Below, piece after piece: positions 41,601 to 50,298 of a DNA stretch of 64,000 bases. The notes under the pieces are model-generated. The model worked only from the letters and a program-made list of their open reading frames with translations. It searched no databases and was not told where the DNA came from. The first letter of the stretch is position 1. Each line of letters starts with the position of its first letter. The position numbers were made by a program, and so were the translations under genes. The DNA is from an uncultured Oscillospiraceae bacterium (lineage in GTDB: Bacteria; Bacillota; Clostridia; Oscillospirales; Oscillospiraceae), in the NCBI GenBank assembly GCA_934654755.1, contig CAKUGQ010000004.1, positions 52,224 to 116,223 on the forward strand, read 5' to 3'.

Positions 41601-42517
41601 ACGACATTCAGAAAAGAATCCTTGCGATTGTCGCCGATATGAGGGGCACGGGCGACGGCGCGGTGAACATCCGCTCGGACGGGCAGAAGGCCTATCGCCA
41701 CAATACCGAGCATATCACCATCGTATCCAAGACCGACCGCGACGGCATCGATATTCACATTGCCCCCGGAACACACGCCGAGTCGGTGCATATTCCCGTT
41801 GTATTGACGAAGCCGGGTTTTCAGGATCTGGTTTACAACGACTTTTTCGTCGGTGAAGGTGCGGATGTGACCATTGTCGCTGGCTGCGGCATCCACAACG
41901 GCGGCGACTGTGACAGTCGGCACGAGGGAATTCACACCTTCCATGTCGGTAAAAACGCCCGCGTGAAGTATATCGAGAAGCACTACGGTGAGGGCGACGG
42001 GACGGGAAGGCGCATTTTGAACCCGCAGACCATTCTCTATCTGGAGGAGGGCGCTTCCGTCACGCTGGAAACAAGTCAGATCCGCGGCGTGGATGATACG
42101 AAGCGCTACACCAAAGCCGAGTGCAACGGCGCACGAAGCGAGATCGTCATCCGTGAGAGTCTGCTTACGCACGGCGCGCAGCACGCGGTCAGCGAGATGG
42201 ACGTGCTGCTCAACGGCGAGAATACCCGAGCACGGGTCATCTCGCGCTCCGTTGCGCAGGACGCCTCGACACAGGTGTTCTACCCGCGTGTGCAGGGCAA
42301 TGCGCCCTGCTTCGGCCATGTGCAGTGCGATTCCATCCTGATGGGCAGCGCCCGCGTGCGCTCCATTCCGGAGATCGCCTGCAATCACATTGATGCAAGC
42401 CTGATTCACGAGGCGGCCATCGGCCGCATCGCGGGTGACCAGATTCTCAAGCTGCTTACGCTCGGGCTTACGCCCGAACAGGCCGAGGAGAAGATTCTGG
42501 AGGGCTTCCTGCGTTGA
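41594..42517 (+). CDS. sufB: short SufB/SufD-like scaffold protein
   Basis: A 307-residue soluble beta-helix protein of the SufBD family; classical SufB is about 470 residues and has a longer N-terminus. The core remains: VAGCGIHNGG-CDSRHEGIHTFHVG near residue 96, FGHVQCDSILMG near residue 238 and EIACNHIDASLIHEAAIGRI near residue 260, matching the conserved Cys/His region where the cluster is built. It probably acts as a homodimer with the upstream SufC-like ATPase. Such SufC-short SufB pairs in archaea and Clostridia are regarded as ancestral minimal SUF (SMS-type) systems. Confidence 0.85.
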   Translation: MLNDIQKRILAIVADMRGTGDGAVNIRSDGQKAYRHNTEHITIVSKTDRDGIDIHIAPGTHAESVHIPVVLTKPGFQDLVYNDFFVGEGADVTIVAGCGIHNGGDCDSRHEGIHTFHVGKNARVKYIEKHYGEGDGTGRRILNPQTILYLEEGASVTLETSQIRGVDDTKRYTKAECNGARSEIVIRESLLTHGAQHAVSEMDVLLNGENTRARVISRSVAQDASTQVFYPRVQGNAPCFGHVQCDSILMGSARVRSIPEIACNHIDASLIHEAAIGRIAGDQILKLLTLGLTPEQAEEKILEGFLR

Positions 42518-42625
42518 GCGGAGGAGCTGCCGCGGCAGTCAGCCTCGCCGGCAGCGCATCCGTGCGCCGAGAGCCGCCGCTGAGCGACGGTGATATCCCT
42601 GCGAGACCCCGGAGGGCTCGAAAGC

Positions 42626-42706
42626 GTCATTGTGTGGCCGCGTCAGCGGCCGTGGCAATCTCCTGCATCGGATTGCCGTGTCGGGCTGCACCCTCCTCGC
42701 AATGAC
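42626..42706 (+). repeat. family 1 palindromic repeat (copy H)
   Basis: Starts with a decayed end, GTCATTGTGTGG, and ends CTCGCAATGAC. The internal TGGCAATCTCCTG and GATTGCCGTGTCG are present but the spacer is shortened. Confidence 0.75.
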
Positions 42707-42743
42707 ACATCCGGCGTCCTATGCCTGCCGCGCGAAAAAAATA

Positions 42744-42777
42744 ACAGGACGGCGCTTTTCGGCGCCGTCCTGTTTTA
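42744..42777. terminator. bidirectional terminator between the SufB-like gene and GT2
   Basis: A perfect 12-bp stem ACAGGACGGCGC / GCGCCGTCCTGT (42744-42755 with 42762-42773), then TTTAT on the right and AAAAAAATA on the left. Confidence 0.85.
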
Positions 42778-42790
42778 TGTCCGACCGGGT

Positions 42791-44035
42791 TCAGCGATCG
42801 GCACTTTCTTTGATTTGTGCGAGCGTCATGCTCTTTTCGTGGGTAATAGGCTTCCATTCGACCTTCGAGAACAGTGCGCACAGGCAAATGGGAATATACG
42901 TCAGCATGAACAGCGGGAAAGTGAATACATACAGAACTTTCTTCCATGCGGCGCAGTGGATCTGCTTCCACTCGGTAACGGTGGTAATGCCGCCGAGAAT
43001 GAACAGCGTCAGATATAGGCCTTCAAGCAGCTTCAGCACCGACAGCACAATCGAAAGCGTGTCGCCTGCGGCGGAGAAGCTGTAGCCAAAGCCGATTAGG
43101 TTGACCACCACGCTGACGGCGGACAGAACGGCAGCCGGCATGATGTTCATCGCCATATCGTAGCAGGAGAAGCTGCCGCGGAAGATCCCCGCAATCAGCT
43201 TGCAGCCGTATTTGCGGCAGACCTGCAGATACCCCTTTGACCAGCGCATACGCTGCCGCCACGACTGGCGGAAGGTCACGGGCTGCTCGTCGTAGAGCAC
43301 GGCGTTGCGGGCGTAGCCGACCTTGCGGCCGTGGACGACATTGTGAATGGTAAACTCAATGTCCTCGGTCAGCAGGAAGAAATTCCAGCCGCCGCATTCC
43401 TCACGGATCTTCTCCGAGAACAGGAAACCCGTGCCGGATACGGCGCAGGAGCTGCCGATGGCATATCGCGCTTCGTTCAGGTAGCGCGCCTCGCGCAGGA
43501 ACCACAACGCATAGCCCGCAGTGATCCAGTTGTCGCCGTAGTTTTTGGAGTTGCGGTAACAGGTGACGATCTCATAACCGTCGGTATGTACGGCGTTGAT
43601 CTCGCGAATGAAGTTCGGGTCAAGCACATTGTCCGCGTCGAGCACGAGGTAGGCGTCGTGCGGTATGCCGCTGATCTTTTCCAGCAGGAAGTTCAGCACA
43701 TAGCCCTTGCCGACACGCACCTTGTCAAAACGCTCAAAGACGGTCGCGCCGTGCTCGCGGGCAACGCGGGCGGTTTCGTCGGTGCAGTTGTCCGCGCCGA
43801 CGTAAATGTCAACGTATTCCGCGGGGTAACTCTGCGCGCGGATGCTGTCGATCAGGTTGCCGATGACGGCCTGCTCGTTGCGTGCGGCGATGAGGACGGC
43901 GATGCGGTGAAGCACCTCCGGCTTATGCTTTTTGTGCCGGTACAGCAGCGCAATGGGCACATAGATGAACTGGTACGAATAGAAGATGAAAAACAGGATC
44001 ATTAAGACGGTGTTGATCGTTTCTACGATGTGCAT
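42791..44035 (-). CDS. family 2 membrane glycosyltransferase
   Basis: A 414-residue processive-type GT2. An N-terminal membrane helix (about 5-28) precedes the catalytic domain. AARNEQAVIGNLIDSI near residue 50, LDADN (the DxD metal site) near residue 134, LTEDIEFT near residue 222 and the QRMRWSKG (QxxRW-like) motif near residue 256 are visible. About four C-terminal helices follow, from residue 290 on. It may build a surface polysaccharide; the substrate is unknown. The ATG at 44035 follows AAGGAGAAG, and the longer upstream frame is rejected. Confidence 0.85.
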   Translation of the reverse strand: MHIVETINTVLMILFFIFYSYQFIYVPIALLYRHKKHKPEVLHRIAVLIAARNEQAVIGNLIDSIRAQSYPAEYVDIYVGADNCTDETARVAREHGATVFERFDKVRVGKGYVLNFLLEKISGIPHDAYLVLDADNVLDPNFIREINAVHTDGYEIVTCYRNSKNYGDNWITAGYALWFLREARYLNEARYAIGSSCAVSGTGFLFSEKIREECGGWNFFLLTEDIEFTIHNVVHGRKVGYARNAVLYDEQPVTFRQSWRQRMRWSKGYLQVCRKYGCKLIAGIFRGSFSCYDMAMNIMPAAVLSAVSVVVNLIGFGYSFSAAGDTLSIVLSVLKLLEGLYLTLFILGGITTVTEWKQIHCAAWKKVLYVFTFPLFMLTYIPICLCALFSKVEWKPITHEKSMTLAQIKESADR

Positions 44036-44123
44036 TTTCTTCTCCTTAACGGGCGGCGGCCCGTTTCGCGGATACTCCGCGAGCCGCACAGCCCGGCGGC
44101 GAGGTGTTTTGTTTGGGAACGCT

Positions 44124-44675
44124 TCAGAGCTTTCTGCGCATGAAAACCTCGCTGCGCATCGAGCCGTCCTTCAGACGGAAGGCATCGGGGTGGACTGCCA
44201 TGACCTCAAAACCCATCCTGCGGTAGAGCGCAGCGGCACGTTCGTTGCCTTCGACGTAGCAGAGTTCAAGTTGTTCCACGTTTTTTTTGCGGGCGGCGGC
44301 GATCATCTCGGAAAACATGGCGCTGCCGATACCCAGGTTCCAGAACTCGCGCAGGAGGGCGATCATTACGACGGCGCGGTGCGCCTCCTTCTGCTTGGTG
44401 AAGAACACGAGCTGGCAGTTTCCGGCCATCTTCCCGTCCACCTCGCAGACGATCATCATTGTGTTCGGCGCGTCGAGGTTGGTTTGCAGATATTTCTGCT
44501 CGCTTTCGGGGGTAAAGGGAAGCTCTTCGGGATAAAAGCTCAGGAATTCCGTCTCACCGGAGGCGGTACGAAGATACTCGACCGTCTCCTCGGCCTCGGC
44601 CCTGTCCGGGCGCGGGGCGCGGAGCAGAGCCGTGCGCCCGTCTCTCAGAGGGATCCATTTCTCGGAAAAACGCAA
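44124..44675 (-). CDS. GNAT family N-acetyltransferase
   Basis: A 183-residue cytosolic acetyltransferase. The acetyl-CoA motif V-x-ALLREFWNLGIGSAMFSEMI is near residue 113, and LELCYVEGNERAAALYRRMGFEVM near residue 144 is the typical GNAT end. The substrate is unknown. The best start is TTG 44675, preceded by GGAAAGGAGC; the upstream ATG of the longer frame (44705) would place the ribosome site inside the gene. It is divergent from dus. Confidence 0.8.
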   Translation of the reverse strand: MRFSEKWIPLRDGRTALLRAPRPDRAEAEETVEYLRTASGETEFLSFYPEELPFTPESEQKYLQTNLDAPNTMMIVCEVDGKMAGNCQLVFFTKQKEAHRAVVMIALLREFWNLGIGSAMFSEMIAAARKKNVEQLELCYVEGNERAAALYRRMGFEVMAVHPDAFRLKDGSMRSEVFMRRKL

Positions 44676-44861
44676 GAGTATGCTCCTTTCCGCACAACGG
44701 CACACATTTTACACAGTATAGCACCTTTCCCCACACTTGGCAAGTCTTTCGCAGTAAAATGTATGCTTTTCGTCAGGTCGCAAAAAACGCAGACGAATTT
44801 TTTATTGAGTTTTGCCATGAAATATGCTACCATGGAGGAAAACAAAGGGGAGGTGAGCCGC

Positions 44862-45827
44862 TTGCGGTTCCTTGACTATGAGATTTCCGGTCCGGTTATG
44901 CTTGCGCCCATGGCGGGCGTGACGGATTGGGCCTTTCGCTCGGTTTGCGCCCGGCTTGGCGCGGCGGTCACGGTAACGGAGATGGTTTCCTCCCGTGCGC
45001 TGGTCTATCAGGACCGCAAGAGCCGTGCGCTGCTGCGTAAGAATCCGGGGAGCCTGTGCGGCGCGCAGATCTTCGGAAACGATCCGCAGATTATGGCGCA
45101 GGCCGCCGCGCTCGCGGCAGAGTATTCCGGCTGCGATTTCATCGATATCAATATGGGCTGTCCCATGCCGAAAATTGTCAACAACGGCGACGGCGCGGCG
45201 CTTTTGCGCGAACCGGAGCTGGCCGGCCGGATTGTGCGCGCCGTGAGTGCGGCAGTCCGGCTGCCGGTTACGGTCAAAACGCGCCTTGGATGGGATCGCG
45301 GAAGCCTCTGCGCCGTCGAGTTTGCCAGACGCATGGAGGACAGCGGCGCTGCTGCCGTTACAGTTCACGGACGCACCCGCGCCATGCAGTACGCCGGCCG
45401 CGCCGACTGGGACGAGATCGGCAAGGTCGTGCAGGCGGTTCGGATTCCCGTCATCGCCAACGGCGACCTGTTTTCGGCGGAGGACGCGCTGCGCTGCCGC
45501 GCGCATTGCGGCGCGGCGCTGTATATGGTCGGACGCGGGAGCTTCGGCGACCCGTGGCTGCCCGGCCGGATCGCCGCCGCTCTGGAGGGGCGCGAGATTC
45601 CGGCGCTGCCGCCGCTGTCCGAGCGGATGACGACGGCGCACGAGCAGTTTTTACTGGCGCTGGAGGACAAGGGCGAGCATATCGCCTGCCTGGAGGCGCG
45701 CAAGCATCTGGCATGGTATCTGCGCGGTGTGGCCTACGGCGGCTACTGGAAAGAGCAGATCTCCCGCGTTTCGACGGCCGGAGAGGTTGAGCGTGTGATC
45801 GCCGGTATCGTCCGAGAGCTGAGGTGA
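44862..45827 (+). CDS. dus: tRNA-dihydrouridine synthase
   Basis: A 321-residue FMN enzyme of the DusB type that reduces uridine to dihydrouridine in tRNA. It is a TIM barrel with MLAPMAGVTDWAFR near residue 15, the catalytic Cys in INMGCPMPKIVNNGDG near residue 95, VTVKTRLGWD near residue 134 and VHGRTRAMQYAG near residue 165. GGGGAGGTGAG just before TTG 44862 is a better initiation region than the ATG at 44832, which lies beside the likely promoter. The sigma factor gene begins 5 bp after its stop. Confidence 0.92.
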   Translation: MRFLDYEISGPVMLAPMAGVTDWAFRSVCARLGAAVTVTEMVSSRALVYQDRKSRALLRKNPGSLCGAQIFGNDPQIMAQAAALAAEYSGCDFIDINMGCPMPKIVNNGDGAALLREPELAGRIVRAVSAAVRLPVTVKTRLGWDRGSLCAVEFARRMEDSGAAAVTVHGRTRAMQYAGRADWDEIGKVVQAVRIPVIANGDLFSAEDALRCRAHCGAALYMVGRGSFGDPWLPGRIAAALEGREIPALPPLSERMTTAHEQFLLALEDKGEHIACLEARKHLAWYLRGVAYGGYWKEQISRVSTAGEVERVIAGIVRELR

Positions 45828-45832
45828 CGCCG

Positions 45833-46387
45833 ATGGATGAGCTTTCGATTCTTCGCCGCGCCGCAGCGGGCGACGCGGATGCCTTTGAACTGCTGGTGCG
45901 CTCCCATCAGGAGCAGGTCTACCGCCTGTGTCTGCGGATGCTGACCGATCCCGAGGATGCACAGGATGCCGCGCAGGAGTCCTTCCTCAAGGCATGGCGC
46001 AGCCTGCCGGGCTTCCGCTTCGATTCCGCTTTCTCCACCTGGCTCTACCGCCTGACGGCAAATATCTGCCTGGATATGCTGCGCAGCCGCAAGCGCCGCG
46101 CGACGGTTCCGCTGACGCAAACGGACGCCGACGGCGCGGAGTTTGCCCTGTCCGTGCCCGATCCCGCCGCGACGCCCGAGCAGGCGCTTTTGGAAAAGGA
46201 CACACAGGCCCGCCTTGCGGCGGCGTTGGCGCGGCTCGACCCGGAGCAGCGGCAGCTTATTGCCCTGCGCATCGATGCAGAGCTGAGCTATGAGCGCATT
46301 GCCGAGCTGCTGGATATTAAGGAGGGCACGGTCAAGTCGCGCCTGTCGCGTGCCAGAGAACGGCTGCGCAGACTGCTGGAAAAATAG
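45833..46387 (+). CDS. ECF-type RNA polymerase sigma factor
   Basis: A 184-residue alternative sigma factor. Region 2 is present (FELLVRSHQEQVYRLCLRMLTDPEDAQDAAQESFLKAW, with the core-binding and -10 reading parts), as is region 4 (LSYERIAELLDIKEGTVKSRLSRARERLRRLL). It resembles the RpoE/SigW group. It lies between dus and a zinc-finger membrane protein that is its probable anti-sigma. GAGGTGA precedes the ATG at 45833. Its regulon is unknown. Confidence 0.92.
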   Translation: MDELSILRRAAAGDADAFELLVRSHQEQVYRLCLRMLTDPEDAQDAAQESFLKAWRSLPGFRFDSAFSTWLYRLTANICLDMLRSRKRRATVPLTQTDADGAEFALSVPDPAATPEQALLEKDTQARLAAALARLDPEQRQLIALRIDAELSYERIAELLDIKEGTVKSRLSRARERLRRLLEK

Positions 46388-46468
46388 TGCTGCGCCAAAA
46401 GAAAAAAGACTGCAAACCGGGAACACGGACGGTGACGCGCCGTCCAAATGGCGGAAAGGGTGAGGCGT

Positions 46469-47221
46469 ATGAATTGTGAGGATGTACTGCTGCTTCTGAG
46501 CGGACACCTTGACGGAGAAAATACCGCCGCAGAGGAAGCGGCGCTAAAGGAACATTTGGAGAACTGCCCGTCGTGCCGTGCGCGGCTGGAGCAGCTTCGC
46601 CGCAACGATGCCCTCCTGCGTGAGGAGCCGGTTGTGCCGCCTGCGGCACTGGCAGACAATGTCATGCGCTCCGTGCGGGCATCGCTTGAGCCGCCCGTGC
46701 CGGGAGACAACGCGGTTTTGCGGGTGCCGCAGCGCCGGAAAATCGCGCGCAGACTCGTTTCCGCCGCAGCGACGCTCGCCGCCGTATTCGCGCTGGTGTT
46801 CTTCGGCCTGCGCGCGCTGCCGGAAGAAAATGATGCGGCGCCCGGCAGCCTCGCCAGCGGCTGCAGCGACGGCAATCAAATGGTGTCCGTTCCGCTCCTG
46901 TCGCCGACGCGCACCGAAACCGCCGACAGAGTGGAAGAGCCTGACGCACTTTCGCCGTATGGGCCGGTGCTGATCGTCTATGTGCCGTCATTGGAGGGCG
47001 TGGATCTGCCGGAGAGTGCCAAGCGTGTTGACAGCGGCCTGACCGGCGATGCGGCGGACGACAAAACGCAGTCGCGTGGGACGCTGACCTATGAGGTGAG
47101 CGCCGACGAGTGGAAGCTGCTGTGCCGGTCGATGTCCGGTAAATACCGCACCGAGCTGCGCTTTGCGGACGATGCCGATGAGCTCAGGCCCTGCTATGTG
47201 ATCTTTGTGATCGGTGGTTGA
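46469..47221 (+). CDS. zinc-finger (zf-HC2) anti-sigma factor
   Basis: A 250-residue single-pass membrane protein. The cytoplasmic N-terminus has the zinc anti-sigma motif His-x3-Cys-x2-Cys (HLENCPSCR near residue 32) after MNCEDVLLLLSGHLDG. A membrane helix follows at about 95-112, and the extracellular domain spans about 115-250. It should hold the preceding ECF sigma factor inactive until a signal is sensed outside. The ATG at 46469 has GAAAGGGTGAGG upstream. It lies 81 bp behind the sigma gene in the same operon. Confidence 0.88.
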   Translation: MNCEDVLLLLSGHLDGENTAAEEAALKEHLENCPSCRARLEQLRRNDALLREEPVVPPAALADNVMRSVRASLEPPVPGDNAVLRVPQRRKIARRLVSAAATLAAVFALVFFGLRALPEENDAAPGSLASGCSDGNQMVSVPLLSPTRTETADRVEEPDALSPYGPVLIVYVPSLEGVDLPESAKRVDSGLTGDAADDKTQSRGTLTYEVSADEWKLLCRSMSGKYRTELRFADDADELRPCYVIFVIGG

Positions 47222-47330
47222 GCCGGTGCGCCTGCGCCTGCGTGCGCTGCGGAAAAACACGAAATGGCGTATTGCAAGCAATTTTTGACGTGTAGCGAGC
47301 TTTTTGGACACAATTTTGAAACAAATCCGC

Positions 47331-47362
47331 TTGACAAGCGCGGGAAATGGTGCTACTATAAT
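47331..47362 (+). promoter_or_regulatory. promoter of the candidate structured RNA
   Basis: TTGACA (47331-47336), followed by overlapping -10 options TACTAT (17-nt spacing, 47354-47359) and TATAAT (20-nt spacing, 47357-47362). Confidence 0.6.
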
Positions 47363-47415
47363 TAAAAATTTGTGAACGTCTTGACGAAGGGGGCGAAGGT
47401 CGTGTATCATATCTT

Positions 47416-47440
47416 GACAGACAGACAGACAGACAGACAG
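47416..47440 (+). repeat. GACA tetranucleotide microsatellite
   Basis: Six tandem GACA units in 25 bp, inside the candidate RNA; a site prone to slipped-strand change. Confidence 0.9.
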
Positions 47441-47560
47441 CGGCCTTGGTCGCCTAGAAAAAGTCAATTTAAATCGTGGCGGTTTTACTGCTTACCTGCA
47501 GGGATTCCCTGTGGGTTTTCGTGCGTACACAAGGTGCTCTGCCAATTTAATGATCTTTAA

Positions 47561-47599
47561 GCCGTCCGGAGGGTAGGTCTACCCTCCGGATGGCTTTTT
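47561..47599 (+). terminator. terminator of the candidate RNA
   Basis: GCCGTCCGGAGGGTA (47561-47575) pairs with TACCCTCCGGATGGC (47580-47594) and is followed by TTTTT. Confidence 0.9.
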
Positions 47600-47656
47600 G
47601 CGTTTTTCTGACATTGTCTGAGCGCACCCAAAGCCTTCCCGTTAGACGGCTAATCT

Positions 47657-47852
47657 GTCATTGCGAGGCCACGTCAGTGGCCGTGGCAATCTCCTGTGTG
47701 ACTTTGCATCAGATTGCCGCGTCGGGCTGCGCCCTCCTCGCAATGACATATCGGCAGATTGCCACGTCGCTTCGCTCCTCGCAATGACACGCGGGGGTGC
47801 GGCCAATCTGTCATTGCGAGACTTGCGTCAGCAAGTCGTGGCAATCTCGTGC
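47657..47852. repeat. three family 1 palindromic repeats in a row (copy I)
   Basis: A full copy at 47657-47747, a right half at 47756-47788 and a left half from 47810, all within 200 bp just upstream of the second giant pilin-like gene. Confidence 0.85.
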
Positions 47853-47920
47853 CCCAATTATTCCGGGTTTCCCACGCTTCGGCGTGTGAAATACATATTT
47901 CAATAAGGAGAGCAAACACA

Positions 47921-49378
47921 ATGAAAACCCAAAACAAAAAGGGCTTTACGATCGTTGAGTTGGTCATTGTCATTGCGGTGATCGCCATTCTGGCCGCCGT
48001 CCTGATCCCGACCTTCATCAATCTGACCAAAAAAGCCAACGAGTCGGCGGACATCCAGGCCTGCCGGCAGATGAACACGCAGCTTGCCATCAACGAGGTG
48101 CTGAAGGGCAAGTCCATCACTGAGGTGCACGCGGCACTGAAGTCCGGCGGTATGGACACCGAGAACTACACGCCGCTCGTTGAAGGACACTACTTTTTCT
48201 GGGACAGTAAACTGAACCGTATTTTGTATATGGATGCGAAGAATAACGTGCTCTACCCGGAGGAATACAAAGGCACAACGGGCGCTGAAGGTCAACGGCT
48301 CTCGCTGAATGGCAAGATCGGCATGACGGAAGTAACTCCTGGTGATGGTGGTGTTTATACCATTTCCACCGCTGAGCAGCTTTACTGGCTTTCGGAGAAA
48401 AAGCGCGAAACCAAGAATGCTGTCCAAATTAAGTTCACTGTTGACAAAATCGACCTGAAGGGCGCGGATATCGGCTTCCAATTCAGTAATGGGAATAAGG
48501 ATACTGCTTTTACTTGTACAATCGTAGGTAACGGAGAAGGTGGCACCACGCTCTACGGCCTTGCACAGATTACAAATGCCTACATTGGAACTGCAAACGT
48601 CGGTGACAATGCGGGCAAGGCCTATGGGTGCGGATTTGTACAGCTCGTTGAAGGCAAAGTAAATATTACTATTAAAAATCTCACGATTGCAAACTCGACG
48701 GTTGGTAATTTGGAGATCGGCGGCGTCGGTGCGGTTGTTGGTAAAAGTCAAGCGGCGAAAAGCGGTGGTAAGCCTGTAGTCACACTTGAAAATGTGAAGG
48801 TTCAGAATTCCGTTATCAACGGCAGAAACAAGGTCGGCGGCCTGATCGGCAACGTCGGCAGCACACAACTTACTATTAAAAACTGCATGGTTGAGAATGT
48901 CACTGTCAATTGCTCCGAGGGTCAGGGCGGCAAGGTAATCGGTGCTATTTATGGCGGCGATTCTAAGCTGACCATCGATAAAGCATTCTCGCCGGAGTGG
49001 GTCAAGAACTCAACCGTGAACCTCGTGAAGGGCGCGGTCGAGCGTGATACCAAGAAGGCTGAGGTAAGCTATAAAACGAACGACGGAAAAGCAACTATTC
49101 CAATTGCCAGCGGCACGCTGCTTGTCCGGAAGTATAATATGAAGGATGGTAAGCTCATACAAGCTGCTGAATACAGAATGTTCAATCAGAACGCTTATAT
49201 GTCCGTTGAGATCACGAACTGCGGCGGGAAGTTTGAATATAAAATAGGCAGTGTTCTTCAAAAAGATGTCACCGCGACGACGCATGAACACAATAAAGAT
49301 AAAACTATTGATGGACGTTACGCAAAGGTTGACGAAAATAAAAACATGTGCTTCCCCTGCTGGATTGTCACCCAATAA
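47921..49378 (+). CDS. second giant type IV pilin-like protein
   Basis: A 485-residue secreted protein with the class III prepilin start: a short basic leader, G/FTIVEL and a hydrophobic helix nearly identical to the protein at 2788, including AILAAVLIPTFI. The rest is different and Thr/Asn/Gly-rich, with motifs such as VGGLIGNVGS and GGVGAVVGKS that recall GLUG-type repeats of surface adhesins, plus a Cys-containing end. AAGGAGAG precedes the ATG at 47921; the longer frame from 47759 runs through the repeats. No assembly genes are nearby. It is probably a surface or minor-pilin-like protein. Confidence 0.8.
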   Translation: MKTQNKKGFTIVELVIVIAVIAILAAVLIPTFINLTKKANESADIQACRQMNTQLAINEVLKGKSITEVHAALKSGGMDTENYTPLVEGHYFFWDSKLNRILYMDAKNNVLYPEEYKGTTGAEGQRLSLNGKIGMTEVTPGDGGVYTISTAEQLYWLSEKKRETKNAVQIKFTVDKIDLKGADIGFQFSNGNKDTAFTCTIVGNGEGGTTLYGLAQITNAYIGTANVGDNAGKAYGCGFVQLVEGKVNITIKNLTIANSTVGNLEIGGVGAVVGKSQAAKSGGKPVVTLENVKVQNSVINGRNKVGGLIGNVGSTQLTIKNCMVENVTVNCSEGQGGKVIGAIYGGDSKLTIDKAFSPEWVKNSTVNLVKGAVERDTKKAEVSYKTNDGKATIPIASGTLLVRKYNMKDGKLIQAAEYRMFNQNAYMSVEITNCGGKFEYKIGSVLQKDVTATTHEHNKDKTIDGRYAKVDENKNMCFPCWIVTQ

Positions 49379-49443
49379 CCCACTCCGAACCTGACCCCGG
49401 GCGTCCCTTTTCTCTACTCCTGCCCGGTGGTTCCGCAGCTTTC

Positions 49444-49474
49444 GCACCCTCCCAAACGGGAGGGTGCATTTTTT
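49444..49474 (+). terminator. terminator of the second pilin-like gene
   Basis: A perfect 10-bp stem GCACCCTCCC / GGGAGGGTGC (49444-49453 with 49458-49467), then ATTTTTT. Confidence 0.85.
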
Positions 49475-49495
49475 CTTCTGCCGCTGCGCCCCTAT

Positions 49496-49635
49496 GTCAT
49501 TGCGAGGAGGGCGCAGCCCGACGCGGCAATCTAATGTCAGGCCTTACAGTAGATTGCCATGACTTGCTGACGCAAGTCTCGCAATGACAATGGGGGCAAG
49601 AGATTGCCGCGACCCCTGCGGAGTCTCGCAATGAC
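49496..49635 (-). repeat. family 1 palindromic repeats (copy J plus half copy)
   Basis: A reverse-oriented full copy at 49496-49588 and a shorter one at 49600-49635, both ending CTCGCAATGAC. Confidence 0.85.
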
Positions 49636-49670
49636 AGAAAAGGTCTTCACAGGGGAGCTCTTGCGTGTCA

Positions 49671-49710
49671 AAAAAGCAAGCGGGCTGCGTGTCATGTGAC
49701 ACACAGCCCG
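49671..49710 (-). terminator. terminator of the DUF6512 gene
   Basis: CGGGCTGCGTGTCA pairs with TGACACACAGCCCG (49681-49694 with 49697-49710), and the A run at 49671-49676 gives T residues on the minus strand. Confidence 0.75.
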
Positions 49711-49754
49711 TTTACGGGTGAATTCACAAAGCCGTGAGTGAGTTTACAAAGCCG

Positions 49755-50237
49755 TTACGGCGCGGCGAAGATCGGCACGGCGGGCGCGGCGAAGCTGAAA
49801 ATACTTAACAGCAGCGCGTAAAGCAGCACGCCGGCCAGCAACCAGCCGGTGTGTTTTTCCAACGCCCCGGTCTCCGTCCACCGACGCGCCAGCCGGAAGC
49901 CGCCGAACATGGTAACGTAATACAGAAGAATATCCAGCCAGACCGCTTCTGCGCCAAACGCTGCAAGCAGATAGTACGTCGCGTTCAGCGCGAGCGGCAT
50001 CAGAAGCACCGCCGCCGCAAATGCGCTTGCGAGGGCGCGCTTTGACGCGATTCGCCGCGACAGCACGAGCGCGGCCGCCAACGTCGGATAGAGCAGGAGC
50101 TTCTGATGCTCCCAGACGCTTTCATTGACCGGCGCAAGCAGGGCAAACAGCGGATTCGGCCAGAGGTCGTAAAGAAAATGCAGTGCCGTCCCGGCCAGTG
50201 CCGCGCACAGCGCGGCGATTCGAAATGTGCGTTTCAT
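49755..50237 (-). CDS. DUF6512-like membrane protein
   Basis: A 160-residue protein with about four or five membrane helices. The phrase LYDLWPNPLFALLAPVNESVWEHQKLL near residues 25-50 is typical of the DUF6512 family and its Trp/Glu/His-rich stretch is the most conserved part. Function is unknown. Two ATG codons lie close together (50243, 50237); the GGGGGG site is better placed for 50237. It follows the ferredoxin operon on the same strand but is separated from it by 60 bp. Confidence 0.65.
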   Translation of the reverse strand: MKRTFRIAALCAALAGTALHFLYDLWPNPLFALLAPVNESVWEHQKLLLYPTLAAALVLSRRIASKRALASAFAAAVLLMPLALNATYYLLAAFGAEAVWLDILLYYVTMFGGFRLARRWTETGALEKHTGWLLAGVLLYALLLSIFSFAAPAVPIFAAP

Positions 50238-50298
50238 CGGCATCCCCCCTGCAAAACACTATGCCGCGGGGGCGGGGCCTATGCCGGAATTTGTCCGC

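Larger units (their letters stand above)
47369..47600 (+). ncRNA. candidate structured RNA, about 230 nt
   Basis: A promoter and a strong terminator enclose this stretch, and no convincing gene lies inside (a 62-codon frame from GTG 47372 lacks a ribosome site). Local pairings include CAGGG ATT CCCTG, CCTTG with a distant CAAGG, and the terminator stem. It carries six GACA units (47416-47440). Size and isolation suit a housekeeping or regulatory RNA such as 6S or raiA types, but I could not match either from memory. Confidence 0.5.

Noticed and set aside
47372..47560. 62-codon frame from GTG through the GACA repeats
   Set aside because: No ribosome site and no similarity; the promoter-terminator layout fits an RNA better.
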